Below are positions 22,301-33,263 of a DNA stretch of 64,000 nt, in pieces (positions within the stretch are counted from its first letter, which is position 1; every line of letters starts with the position of its first letter). The position numbers and the translations under genes were made by a program. The stretch is from NCBI GenBank assembly GCA_019426215.1, contig CM033404.1, forward strand, positions 4,402,001 through 4,466,000. Reading direction: 5' to 3'. The notes beneath the pieces were generated by a model, which saw only the letters and a program-made list of their open reading frames with translations, made no database searches and was not told where the DNA came from. This stretch comes from Buddleja alternifolia. Lineage: Eukaryota > Streptophyta > Magnoliopsida > Lamiales > Scrophulariaceae.

Positions 22301-22474
22301 ATTCGGATCAATTCCTGTTCTCGCGTATAACTTCTCCAGCAATTTAGCGCATGTGATCGTACGACGTACTTTCATGTTAGTGCTTGGACGAGTGCTATAT
22401 CTCACTGAATTTGAGTCTTCAATAATTTCACCATCCGTGTATATTAAAACATTAACTATGTTCGCCCTCGACAT
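19215..22474 (-). pseudogene. mudrA-type MULE transposase, four in-frame stops
   Basis: Five exons: 22474-21946, 21820-21725, 21618-21556, 21449-21387 and 21280-19215, in one continuous phase of 939 codons. Order of parts: N-terminal beta-rich region (MSRANIVNVLIY..., possibly PB1-like); repeated GPS-exons; an acidic D/E run; MuDR DNA-binding domain (VKCKHGCPFRLRGS); MULE transposase core (RRVICVDGTHLYA, FAIVDNESNESW, CLISDRHKGL, RHVSSNFN); SWIM zinc finger (CSCGKWTLHRIPCSHAI). In-frame stops lie at 22016-22018 (TAG), 20529-20531 (TAG), 19707-19709 (TGA) and 19458-19460 (TGA), with no frameshift. Most would arise by a single C-to-T change, for example CAG to TAG. The gene is probably dead, but it was intact until recently. 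Its start follows an acceptor-like ATATAG. Confidence 0.92.
21387..21820 (-). repeat. Tandemly duplicated exon-intron units in the transposase gene
   Basis: Exons at 21618-21556 and 21449-21387 are each 63 nt, phase 1-1. Both encode GPS-xQ-SHLINPHSRN-DMQAG type peptides, and they are separated by near-identical ~106-bp introns. The exon at 21820-21725 and the start of exon 5 (GTCCGTCTACACAAAG) are more diverged members. Symmetric phase keeps the frame. Confidence 0.85.
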
Positions 22475-22924
22475 TTTCTATATAATATCAAAATTCAAAT
22501 CATAAATTAACACTAAATTCAAAATAATACGTACAAACTATAGTTCAAAAAATGAAATTATACTTTTATATTAAACATGATATAACAAACTAACAATTAT
22601 ATCAAAGTTCAAACCATAAATGCTAAATTCTATATTATACATACAAAATATCACTAAAACTTCAAAATTATAAATACAAATTATACCTAAATATCCGAAA
22701 TTACATACATATAAATTATATACTTAATCCAAAATTATACCTAAAATTTCTATCAAAGTTCAAACCAAAACATACCTAAAAACTAAATTCATCATACATA
22801 CATACAAGGTATAACTAAAAATTCAAATTATATGTACAAACTACACCTAAATATTTGAAATTATACATATAAATTCAAAATTACACTACAAAATTTCACA
22901 ATTTTAAACCTAAATTGATAAATT

Positions 22925-23858
22925 CCATAAAAATTCAAAAATTAAACCTAAACCATAAATTCAAAATTATATTACAAAATTCCACAAATTTAATTCCTAA
23001 ATTGATCAATTTCAAACAAATTCGAAAAATCACACAACAAAATTCCACAAACTAAAACACTAAATTGATAAAATTCAACAAAAATTCGAAATTACACCTA
23101 AAGCCCAAATCCGAATATACACAACAAATTCAAATTCGAAAAATTACACAACAAAATTCCACAAATTAAAACACTAAATTGATAAAATTCAACAAAAATT
23201 CGAAATTACACCTAAACCTCAAATCCGAAATTACACAATAAATTCGAAAAATTACACAATAAAATTGCCCAAATTCATAAGCAAATTCGAAATTACACTA
23301 CAAAAATACAAGAGAATTTTTTAAACCCTAAATTCATTAATCATACAAAAATTCAAAAATATAATGGCTCTATATATTTTATAAAGTAACAATATATAAA
23401 ATTTACCTTGAATTGTTGAGAATGATTGAAAAATATTGAAGAAGATGAAGAAAATGGTGAAGTGAAGATGGAGGAAGAAAATCGAGAGTGAAAATGGAAA
23501 GAAAGGAGAGAGGAAGGAAAGAAGGAAGGAAAAAAGGAAAAAAAAAAAGAAAAAAAAAAGGAAATTCCGCCTGACTGGCCACGCGGGGTGGCAGCCTTTT
23601 ACTGCCATTCCGCGCCTACGTGGCGCGGAATGAATAAAATAAAAAAAAAATAAAAAAATTCGACCATTCCGCGCCACGTTAGCGCGGAATGGCCGTAAAT
23701 TAAAAAAAAATAATTTATTGATTTCGCGCTGACGTGGCGCGGAATCGGGAAGATTCAGCGCCACATCAGTCCAGAATGTGCTATTTACTGATATCCATTT
23801 TTTTGTGTATTATTTTCTTAATTTCGATTTATTTTTGTATTATTTTTTTAAAATTCTC
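22925..23858 (-). repeat. Right TIR of the MULE, inverted copy with matching promoter features
   Basis: Mirror of the left TIR. Palindromic motifs lie at 23606-23632, 23665-23691 and 23720-23746, and the same CAAG/GTAAAT donor lies on the minus strand at 23407/23406. It drives the transposase gene toward the centre. The boundary with interior sequence is approximate. Confidence 0.8.
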
Positions 23859-23868
23859 CAAGTACTTT

Positions 23869-25031
23869 GATAAGTGTCAAAAGCATTTTTTTCGAAATCT
23901 CTCTTTTTTATTCCTCACGTTGGTTTTTTTCTTTCTTTATATGTCTCTCGCTCCTCCCTCACGCTATTTTTTATTTCTCTTAAATATTCTTTTTTCTATT
24001 TTTTGTTATTTATTTTTTTTTCTCTTTTTTATTGCACTAATTTCTAACCACTTATAATAATGGACATAAAATCATGGTAAAATTTATGCTTGCATAATTT
24101 CAAGCATTAAATTTGATATTAGGAAATCTTCATATAACAAAATAATAAATCAATTAATTATTCTAATTTGTGATTTTTAAAGAATTAAGTAGGCGTATCA
24201 AGTGTGTCACTGCGACTAGTATATAATAAAACACAAGATAAATAGTAAGCACATATGTGGATGATATAATTAAACTCAATTTTGTCATCAAAGTAATTGT
24301 ATGTATATTTGTATTAAATTTGGATCAATCCTTATTCAAATGTAATTCAAATTTTAAAACTTATGATCAACTAGTTACAATGTAATTTAAATATAAATAA
24401 AAAAGACTAACTTTCTTATAAATATTTCTAGGTTACCTTTTGTTTTTAATATGTGATTTATTAAGTTTACCAATAACGAAATATTAGTTTTTAAGCTAAA
24501 TTAATATGGTTTAATATCCTTAAAAAGAACATTTTATTTTAATAATCAAATTTGAATCAATTTTTTTAGTTTGGATACCATAAACAATAATTACGCAATG
24601 ATAGATATATAGTTTTGATTGTTTTTTCTACATAATTATAAGTAATTATTTTATATTATATTGAATGTGATAAATATAATTATTAATCTTTATCTGTCAA
24701 ATCAAAAATTCAAGATAAGATAATTAACAGCATGATTTGAATTTAAATTAAAAAGTAAATTGTTTTCTCTATCTATTCTCTTATTAATGTTAGATGTTAG
24801 GTATTTATTTGTAATATTTATTTTACTAAATTTAATAATCATGTATTATATTTTAAAAATTAAATTAGTATGATCTAATAAGATATTTTTCGTAATAGTT
24901 ATTAAAAGTGAATTAAATCTCTTAATTTTGCATATTATAAATAAATAAATTATGCAATAATAGATAGATATATTTTATTATTAATCTCTACATAATTAGT
25001 ATCTTACGCCTTGACACAGGGCACAACTAGT
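23869..25031. mobile_element. AT-rich repeat region, possible Helitron 3' end
   Basis: No gene. The segment 24727-24963 has a second, diverged copy at 28540-28745, so it is a dispersed repeat. It ends near GCCTTGACACAGGGC followed by ACAACTAG and T (25010-25031). A short hairpin then CTAG/T is the form of a Helitron 3' end. No matching 5' TC terminus was identified, so the class is tentative. Confidence 0.35.
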
Positions 25032-26116
25032 ATATATATATAATTATATATATATGTGTTTGGTATATTATAACGTGACCTTTCAAGGGATCTATTTATA
25101 AAGTTTATAAGTGGTGAAACTATAAGAATTTTTAAATACACAAGTGGTGTAATTGTAGAAATACTTTAACATGAAAAGGACACTATGTAATTTTAAAAAG
25201 ATCAAAAACATTTTAGTAATTGACCATAATATGAAAATAAGAAATATGTAAATAATTATTTCTAAACTCAATGGAACTCTAAATGAAAAGCAAAGTCTAT
25301 GCCACCTTTATGATGCCTATCTCCCCCAACTGCCCAATGTGAGCTAAATATTTATTTCAAAAAACACGAGCAATTGTACTTAAGTTATTGCACTGCACCT
25401 CATCAGAACTCTATAATTAATTGTGTTGGGTTGGAGTAGTACTACTGTACTAGTCTTATGATCGATGACTTCTAATTAGAGGTGTGCAAGGTTCAGTTAT
25501 CCATTCGAACCGAACTGAAAATCAAAAATTCGATTCGAATTGAAATTGCAAAATTCGGTTTGAACCGAAAAGATCGATTTGATTTTCGTTTTCTTTTTTG
25601 AAATTTTGATTTTCTGCCCGATTTGAGTTTCGGTTCAGTTAACCTAAAACCGAATTTTATTTATTTTATTTTAGAGATAAAAACATTTAACCGTCCTAAC
25701 TTTGACCATTTTCACACTTTATTTTTAGAAACTTTTTTGTTTGGGAAAATGACACTTTTCGTCCCTCGTGTGCCAAGAAAATGGCACTTTAGTCCCCCAT
25801 GTATAAAAAGTGGCACTTTAGTCCCTCATGTGGCAAATATGTGTCAGCGTGGTCCTTCTCTCCGATTTCCGATCACTTATTTTCAGCAAACCTTACACGT
25901 GATACACACATGGTCACTTACCAGGGGTAAAATTGTCCTTTCAGCCCCAAAATTGTCGGCTATCACAGCACAGCACAACGTCATTACCTACCAAATGCTT
26001 TACTAATTTTTCTGACTGCTTCCTCGCACCCACTTGCCATATGATCATATATATATATATATATGTATTGAATAATAATAATACAGATTGTAATATAATC
26101 TGCTCCTAACAAGTAC

Positions 26117-26125
<9 letters not shown>

Positions 26126-26192
<67 letters not shown>
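26126..26192. repeat. (TA)n microsatellite
   Basis: About 33 uninterrupted AT dinucleotides inside the Pack-MULE-like element. Shorter TA runs lie at 26041-26064, 26680-26702 and 26830-26864. Confidence 0.95.
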
Positions 26193-26196
<4 letters not shown>

Positions 26197-26492
26197 CCAT
26201 TGGAGTGGTGAGTTTTCCCGTATGTATGTATGTCTGTATGCATGTGTATCATTCCTTACGGACCTATACTCCGTACAGCATACCTCCTTTTTTTTTTCTT
26301 CTTAATAATAATATATAGATAATCTCTATGATGGGGGATTATCTTGTCTTTTTTGTCATCATGGGCTATATATATATATATACACGATGATTAACTTTAG
26401 TTGTCTCAAACACGTACGAAACTAATTTTAGCATTATATCTTCTTACTAATACAAGCTACTACAATAATTGCAAATATATAGATATTGATAG

Positions 26493-26672
26493 ATGCCTTG
26501 GAGGACAGTTTGTGTGGTTGGGATATTTCTTGCAATTGCATTGTGTTGCTCTCCTCCACTCCCATTCACATATGGACAGATTACAAATCCACAAGAAGGT
26601 AGAGCTAGTAGCTTATACCTTTCTTCTTTTGCATGCATACATGACTATATATGAGCTAGAAGACTGACTGTG

Positions 26673-26707
<35 letters not shown>

Positions 26708-26827
26708 ACAACAAAACTTTCTTGTCTCCATATTTTTTGTTTTGGTCTTATACTAAATACTACAACTTAATTGTCGATATGTCTTTGCTGCAGTTGATGC
26801 TTTACTGGCAGTTCGTCGTAAACTCTA

Positions 26828-26868
<41 letters not shown>

Positions 26869-27092
26869 ACAACAAAACTTTTTTGTCTCCATATTTTTTG
26901 TTTTGGTCTTATACTAAATACTACAACTTAATTGTCGATATGTCTTTGCTGCAGTTGATGCTTTACTGGCAGTTCGTCGTAAACTCTAGGATCCCAACAA
27001 GAATCTCAAGTGGAGAAAGACGCGGGATCCTTGTGCCTCAAATTGGACTAAGGTCATATGCTACTTCAATGACACTGATGGTTATATGCAGT
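26493..27092 (+). pseudogene. Captured fragment of an LRR receptor-like kinase: signal peptide exon and LRRNT exon
   Basis: Exon 1 (26493-26598) encodes 35 aa: a signal peptide (MPWRTVCVVGIFLAIALCC...) ending QITNPQE and splitting a Val codon at a GT donor. Exon 2 (26955 to about 27092) starts after CTGCAG and reads DALLAVRRKL, stop, DPNKNLKWRKTRDP, CASNWTKVIC. This is the LRRNT domain layout of LRR-RLKs of the At1g06840/At5g37450 type (ITxPxEVxALxxV, WxxxDPCxSNWTGVxC). A TAG interrupts exon 2 and the sequence stops before the LRRs and kinase. The family assignment rests on motif recognition alone. Confidence 0.72.
26684..26993 (+). repeat. ~160-bp tandem duplication of intron 1 end and exon 2 start in the captured fragment
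   Basis: AGTTAACAACAAAACTTT... through GTAAACTCTAGGAT occurs at about 26702-26831 and again at 26863-26993. The copies are nearly identical and separated by a TA microsatellite. The first copy has only the first ~37 nt of exon 2. Confidence 0.93.
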
Positions 27093-27651
27093 TTTCCCCG
27101 CCTGAGTGGAGGACCTTGGAGGTGGAAAAATTTTGGGGCCGAAAGGACAATTTTGCCCCTGGTAAGTGACCATGTGTGTATCACGTGTAAGGTTTGCCGG
27201 AAATAAGTGGCCGGAAATCGGAGAGAAGGACCACGCTGACACATATTTACCACATGACAGACTAAAATGCCACTTTTTATACATAGGGGACTAAAGTGCC
27301 ACTTTCTTGGCACATGAGGGACGAAAAGTGTCATTTTCCCTTTCTGTTTTTTTTTCACTTTACCTCCTAAACTTAGCAAAATTGGCATTTTTTTTTATAT
27401 TTTGGCATATTTGGAATATTCCGGTAGAATCTTGTCACATGCCATGCATGGGACATTTTTAAGAAATCTGTAATTTTAGGTGATGAATTTTGAGTAATTA
27501 ATGTTTTGCCCTTTTTTTCTTCTTCCAAGCTTGATATTGCTTCTTCCAACCTTCATTTTGCTTCTTCCAAACCTCATTGTTGCTTTTTCCAAACTTCATC
27601 TTCCCCAAATTTCTCTACCTACCTTTTTCCTCCACAGATTTTCTTTCAAAT

Positions 27652-27653
<2 letters not shown>

Positions 27654-27688
<35 letters not shown>

Positions 27689-27701
27689 GTATATATATAT
27701 G

Positions 27702-27733
<32 letters not shown>

Positions 27734-27790
27734 CACACGCACAGAGCGAAACACACACACATACGGAACACACACGTATCACACACACGT
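27654..27790. repeat. (CA)n and (TA)n microsatellite cluster
   Basis: CACACA runs at 27654-27682, 27702-27721 and 27733-27790 alternate with TATA runs. Confidence 0.95.
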
Positions 27791-28500
27791 ACGCACGCAT
27801 ATGTATATTATCTATCCATATATATATAAATATATATGAAGAAAAAAGAAATTCTTTACAAATATATATAAATATATATATATATATATATTATTTTCAT
27901 AAATTTTTAAGAGAAAATGATAAATTTGCCCTTTAAATTGGCATATGTTTGACATGTGACAAAATTCCGCGAAATATGCCGCCAGAATATGCCAAAATAC
28001 AAAATAATATTAGTTTTGCAAAGGTTAGGAGGTAAGTGGGAAAAAAAAGTTTCTAAAAAAAAGTGTGAAAAACGGCCAAAGTTCAGGTGGTTTAACATTT
28101 TTATCCCTTTATTTTATTTTTGTTCTTTTTATGTAGTACAATATAGACCAGGAACTATAAAAAGTATGTTTCTTAGTGACAACTTATAGGAGAAGAAAGA
28201 AAAAGGAACTGAAATTAGCCCTAATTCAAATTCAATTATTTTCATCTAGTTTTCAATTATTGGTGGAAACTTAAGAAACTCATTTGAATTGCATGCTTCT
28301 ATAACTGATTAATCTTCTCGCCAATTTCATAATTTAAATTAATCTTTAAGACCTGAAATAGAAAAATGCGAGAGTAAAAATTCAGATTTGGCCATTTTTT
28401 ACCTGAGAATTCGGTTTGATCGAAATCGAACCGAACTTTTTCGGTCCAAAATTTTGGTTCGGTTTCGGACCAAACCGATCCGATCCGATGAATACCCCTA

Positions 28501-30054
28501 CATCTAACGGATATGTGCGTTTGTATATAATTGGTTCGAGTTTGAATTTAAATGAATTTTTTTTTCTCTATCTATTTCTCTAATTAATGTTAGATGTCAG
28601 GTATTTATTTGTAAATATTTATTTTACTAAATTTATTAATAATGCATTATATTTTTATAATTAGATTATTATGATTTATTAAAAACCCTTTTTTTTTGTA
28701 ATAGTCATTAAAGGTGAATTAAATCTTTTAATTTTTACAAGTTATAAATAAATAAATGAGTAATGATATTAGCACTCTGCTGATTACTATAGGAACTCCA
28801 TCTTTAATTTTTAAACCAAAATATGACAAGAATGCCCATAACCCTTAAAACACATTAATTATAATTTTTGAAATTTAAATAAAAGCAAAATATTATCAAG
28901 TTGTAGATGTTTTTAATACTATTTTATATCAAAGTTAGTCCATAAGCATCATCCACAAAACCAAGTATATAGTATGTTAAAGTTGAAAAAAAACTATCAT
29001 TATATAAACCAACGAACAGCAAAATTCAACTTGAATTTACTTCAATTTGACTTCATATTAGCACCTAAAAATCATATTAAACTGTAGAGAGAAACAAAGA
29101 TTAAGATATTAGCTCATGTGACTAATTAATTAATGTTGAAGTTTAACAACATGTTTTATGTGAAGCATGTAGATTTTTGGGTTTATATATCTCATAGTTG
29201 TAGATTATTAATTCATTATACCATGAGATTGACCACGAAAATTTGAGTATCTAATTTTACGCAAGTCTAAGGCTAGGTTTGAATATGTTTCCAACTCCAA
29301 TTTGGTCCAAATTTTTTGCCCAATTGTGTTTGGTTAATACAATTTTGGGCCAAAAATATGTTATTTTTTTTGTCCAAAAAAAATACAATGATAGTTAAAA
29401 ATTTACAACTCAGATATTGTCCCCTAATTTTACCTCTCCCATCTCTTAACATTCAATCATTAACTAATTATTAACAAAAAATATTATCTCACAAAAAAGA
29501 ACACCAAATAATCAACTCTCAAAATAAAAGACTTTCACCTATGCCCTTCACCAACTGTAATAAGCTTGACTTTTGTTTTGTATATACACGATATATTATA
29601 TATTATTGGGGGGACCATATCATAAATTACATGTACGCAGTAGGAAAAAATTCAAATCTTGGGGGCCCTCGGCCCGGCCCGGCCCGGCCCCCTTAAATCC
29701 GTCCTTGCTTGTGTGGTTGATTAAGAAATATGAAAGTACTTATGTGCTTAATTAAAGAAAATTATACCTGATAACTTGAATAGCAGGTTGCACGAACAAG
29801 GTCCAGCATAATTGGGTTTCTTAAGCAATTGTCCAAAGTTCAATATCTGGCCGTGTGTATGGAGAAAGGCTTTGTTGAGAAAAGTTGTACTCACTTCAGT
29901 GATCTCTTTGTCTCGAAAAGATTAGTATCGATTTTGAGATTAGTATCGGCATCTGACTAGGGACACCCTGGTTATAACCCAGAAAAAAAAAATAGCAAAT
30001 TGCCGGTTGGTTTCCAGCCACAAATCTGTAAGGATTTTCATCCTTACAAACTGT
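28501..30054. other. Intergenic DNA upstream of WSD gene 1, one diverged repeat copy
   Basis: 28540-28745 is the diverged second copy of the 24.7-kb repeat. The remainder is AT-rich with a short CGGCCCGGCCC-type run at 29671-29690. No gene recognised. Confidence 0.5.
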
Positions 30055-30111
30055 TAGATAGTATATATTTTTCCAATCCAAAATTATTCCCCAACCCTCA
30101 CCTTAGCTCCG
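30055..30111 (+). promoter_or_regulatory. Core promoter/leader of WSD gene 1
   Basis: TAGTATATATTTT at 30058-30070 is the best TATA-box candidate, about 45 bp upstream of the ATG. That would give a very short leader, so the true TATA box may lie further upstream. Tentative. Confidence 0.4.
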
Positions 30112-32637
30112 ATGGATGCGACTGTAGAGAGAAACCACCCACTAACTCCGACAGGCCGCCTCTTCCTGCAGCCACAAATAAACCACGTCGTAAACTTCGC
30201 CGTCGCCGTCGAACACCCTATCGACGTCGACTCCTTCAAAACCCTAATCCAAAGCTCCATAATGCTTCAAAACCCTAGATTCTGCAGCCTCATGGTAAGA
30301 GACTCGTGTGGCCGCGAACACTGGCGCAAAACCCTAGTCGACGTCGATCGCCACCTCATCATCCTCCGCCGCCGCCTCTCCGACGATCATTCGATCTCCA
30401 ACGAAGACGCCGTCAACGATTACATGTCCGACCTCTCCATTTCGTCGCCTCTCCCCACCGATAAGCCGTTGTGGGAGATTCATCTGCTCTTGGCGCATAA
30501 AACGGCGGTGTTTCGCGTGCATCACGCGCTAGGGGACGGAGTTTCGTTAATGTCGATGTTGCAGTCGTTGTGTAGGAGAGCTGAGGATGCGGCGGAGCTG
30601 GCGTGTGTTGGAGGCGGCGTTGCGGCGTCTTCGTGGCGGAGGAGGAGTGTGTGGAGGAGTGTTTGGTACAGTTTGGTTTTTGTTTTGGAGCTTGCGTTGA
30701 GGGGATTGTGGCTGAGGGATAAGACTACCGCCTTGAGCGGCGGAGCGGGGGTGGAGCTATGGCCGCGGCGGTTGGCTACGGCGAGGTTCCGCCTCGACGA
30801 CATGAAGATTGTGAAGCAAGCTATTGGTGATGCGGTGAGTTTTCTGTGTCCTTGTGATTTTTAAAGCTAGGAAAAATTGTAATTTTGGTCTTTAATATAT
30901 GTTAGGGTGACAATTTTGGGACAATATTTTTTATAATTTGTAATTAAATCCTTTTAATTTTGTGATAATCTCAGTCCTTGCAGTGGCAATTTTAGTAATC
31001 CGGGCCACAAAGTTCTAAAAATTTGGAATTTTTCTGATTTTGTTGATTTGGGGGAGAAAATAATTTTTGTGTATCAATTTGAGATGCACAATATAAAATT
31101 AAACTTGATAGAATACAAATATGCTAAAATATATATTCATACATACATACATAGAAAATGAAAGGGAAAATTGCATGTCGCCCCCTTGTGAAACACAAAT
31201 CCTGTACGAAACTACCACGTTTTAAAAAGATAGCCTTATATATCCCTTTGTTATTTTTAGTTTGCACACTCTCCCTTTCCGTTTAGTGCAACCTAACACC
31301 GTTTATTTTTTTTTATGGTATGCCCATTATGCCCCTCAATTTTATAAATATTATATGTATTTGTATTATTCTTAGCCGTCAAATCATTTGTGATCAACCA
31401 TTAAATAAAAAAATAATCAGAAAATAAGAAAAAAAGATGAAAAAATCATAAAAAATTGAAAAAAAATAAAAAAATAAAAATTAGAACACTAAGAAATATT
31501 ATGAATAAGTCTGAAAAATTAAAAATAAATTTAGATAAATTCAAAATAAGAATTAAAAATAGAAGAAAATTTAGACAAAAGTCAGAGAAATTTAAAGAAA
31601 ATCATAAAAAAAAAAATATATATAATAAATAAAATAGAAAAAATATTCTAAAAATACTTTAAAAATCAAAGATAATTTCAGAAAAAATCATAATAAAATA
31701 ATAAAATAGATAGAAAAAAGAAAAATGACAAAAAAGTCCAAATATTTCCGAAAAATCTCCAAAAAATCTTAGAATTATATAGTTTTAAAAAAATTCAGAC
31801 GTTGGCGGTGCGGCGGATCCAGGGAGTCGAGGGCATCGAATGGTGATGATTTTATGGGGGTTCGAAGGCTGGTATACAACAGCGGTGGTGTGAGGAGGAC
31901 GTCTGGCTTCTTGATGGTTGTGAGTTGCACCGACACGGTGGTGATTTATATTGGCAGGTGGTGATTTTCAGGTTGGTGTTGTAAATGGAAGTGGGTTATG
32001 GTGGATCTGAGGGGGTGGTCGTGTTCAGGACGCTAGGAAGTGGTGACCCGGAGCAGTGTTCGAATGTACCACGGAGACGGGAGGTCGATATGAGGGTGAA
32101 ACCAGCTATTTTTACATATGCAGAAGATCGAGGAAGAATAAGTTGGGGTGAACAATAAAAAGAAGAAAAACGAAAAGGAAAAGAGAAAAAGAGAAAATAA
32201 AAATAAAAAGAAATACAGAAAAATAGTAAATGATAAGTGTTTGAATTTGGAAGGATAAAATGATCATTTTAGATGTATAAAGTCATTTAAAATCTAATCA
32301 GTTCTCAGTTTGGGTGAGTGCATGACACTCTCCATTAATTTGTAACAGAGATGAGTTTTCTGGCAGGGTTTTCATAAACGCCGGTGCACGAGTGACTATT
32401 TTTTTAACACATGATAATTTCATGTAGACTTCGTGTTTCAAAAGGAGCGATATGCAATTTTCCCAAAATAAAAATATATTGATAAACAATCACTAAATAA
32501 TGTCTAAAACAAATTTATTTTTATTTTTCATACTTTAACTTATTATATCAATTTTTTCTTTACTCATTAATACTCGCATTTTTAAAGTATCATGAACTAA
32601 TATAAATATACATTATTAAATACTCTATATATACAAT

Positions 32638-32690
<53 letters not shown>

Positions 32691-33214
32691 TAAATACATG
32701 CATAATAAAAATAACAATCACACATCTGAATGTCATAATAGGAATATATATTAATTAATTTATAGCTTCATAATTGCATGTTCTTATTTATTTATTTATG
32801 GATTTGTCATACTTTAATTGGATCTTAAATAATAAAATTACTTTGAAGTATGAGAATCAAAATATTTTCTAAAAGATTTAGATATAATTTTCAAAAAAAC
32901 AACTTTTAGTAGCTCTCATATATTCTTTGGAGATGGATACGATGAAAGATATGTATTAAATATAGTCACAGACTATCTGAAAATTTAAAGAAAAAGTTTG
33001 GATGCAACATTATATGCGCTTGGAGGTGTAACAGACATTTACATATACACGAGTACTTCATATAGTTTAATAAAAATTTCCGGTCAAATTTCAAATACTA
33101 AATAAAATTCAGAGAGGAATGAGAATTTTACAATTGATGAAAAGCTATTTTTTGAATCTGAGAGGAATAGGAAGTTATTTTTATAAAATACTTTATAATA
33201 AATCAAATTCATGT

Positions 33215-33263
<49 letters not shown>

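Larger units (their letters stand above)
16221..23858. mobile_element. Mutator-like element (MULE) with mudrA-type transposase and PMD cargo gene
   Basis: A 7638-bp element flanked by perfect 10-bp direct repeats CAAGTACTTT (16211-16220 and 23859-23868). The termini are GAGAATTTTAAAAAAATAAT and its inverse, with TIRs of roughly 0.9 kb. It carries a transposase pseudogene on the minus strand (22474-19215) and a plant-mobile-domain gene on the plus strand (17576-19353). The two converge, the layout also seen for mudrA and mudrB in maize MuDR. Confidence 0.93.
25743..27340. mobile_element. Pack-MULE-like element with ~217-bp TIRs carrying LRR-kinase exons
   Basis: TIRs start GGGAAAATGACACTTTTCG at 25743 and its inverse ends at 27340. 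The arms, roughly 25743-25960 and 27125-27340, are about 90% alike by eye. Flanking 9-mers TTTTTGTTT and TTTCTGTTT (25734-25742, 27341-27349) match 8 of 9. It has no transposase; inside are a receptor-kinase gene fragment and long TA microsatellites. This is the architecture of a Pack-MULE. Confidence 0.82.
25673..28108. mobile_element. Middle long-TIR element of the nest
   Basis: The left arm AGAGATAAAAACATTTAACC resumes after the inner insertion at about 27350-27480 (CACTTTACCTCCTAAAC...). It is the inverse of 27910-28108, which includes CATATTTCGCGGAATTTTG-type sequence. The flanking sequence TTATTTTATTTT is identical on both sides (25661-25672, 28109-28120). The interior holds T-rich repeats (CTTCTTCCAAACCT type, about 27520-27600) and CA/TA microsatellites. 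Confidence 0.7.
25477..28500. mobile_element. Outer hAT-like element of a three-deep nest
   Basis: Left end TAGAGGTGTGCAAGG and right end, read inversely, TAGGGGTATTCATCGG. Both flank AACCGAA-rich subterminal sequence (25495-25640 and 28400-28490). The flanks CTTCTAAT (25469-25476) and CATCTAAC (28501-28508) match at 6 of 8 positions, consistent with an old 8-bp duplication. No transposase. Nearly all its present length is later insertions. Confidence 0.6.

Noticed and set aside
24190..24230. CACTGCGACTAGTATAT as a second Helitron 3' end
   Set aside because: Ends in CTAGT but has no convincing hairpin and no matching 5' TC end.
27501..27936. Overlapping open frames rich in Thr-His and Tyr-Ile
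   Set aside because: Translations of CA and TA microsatellites.
32298..32489. 63-codon frame in WSD intron 1
   Set aside because: Lies in the TIR of a non-autonomous element; chance frame.
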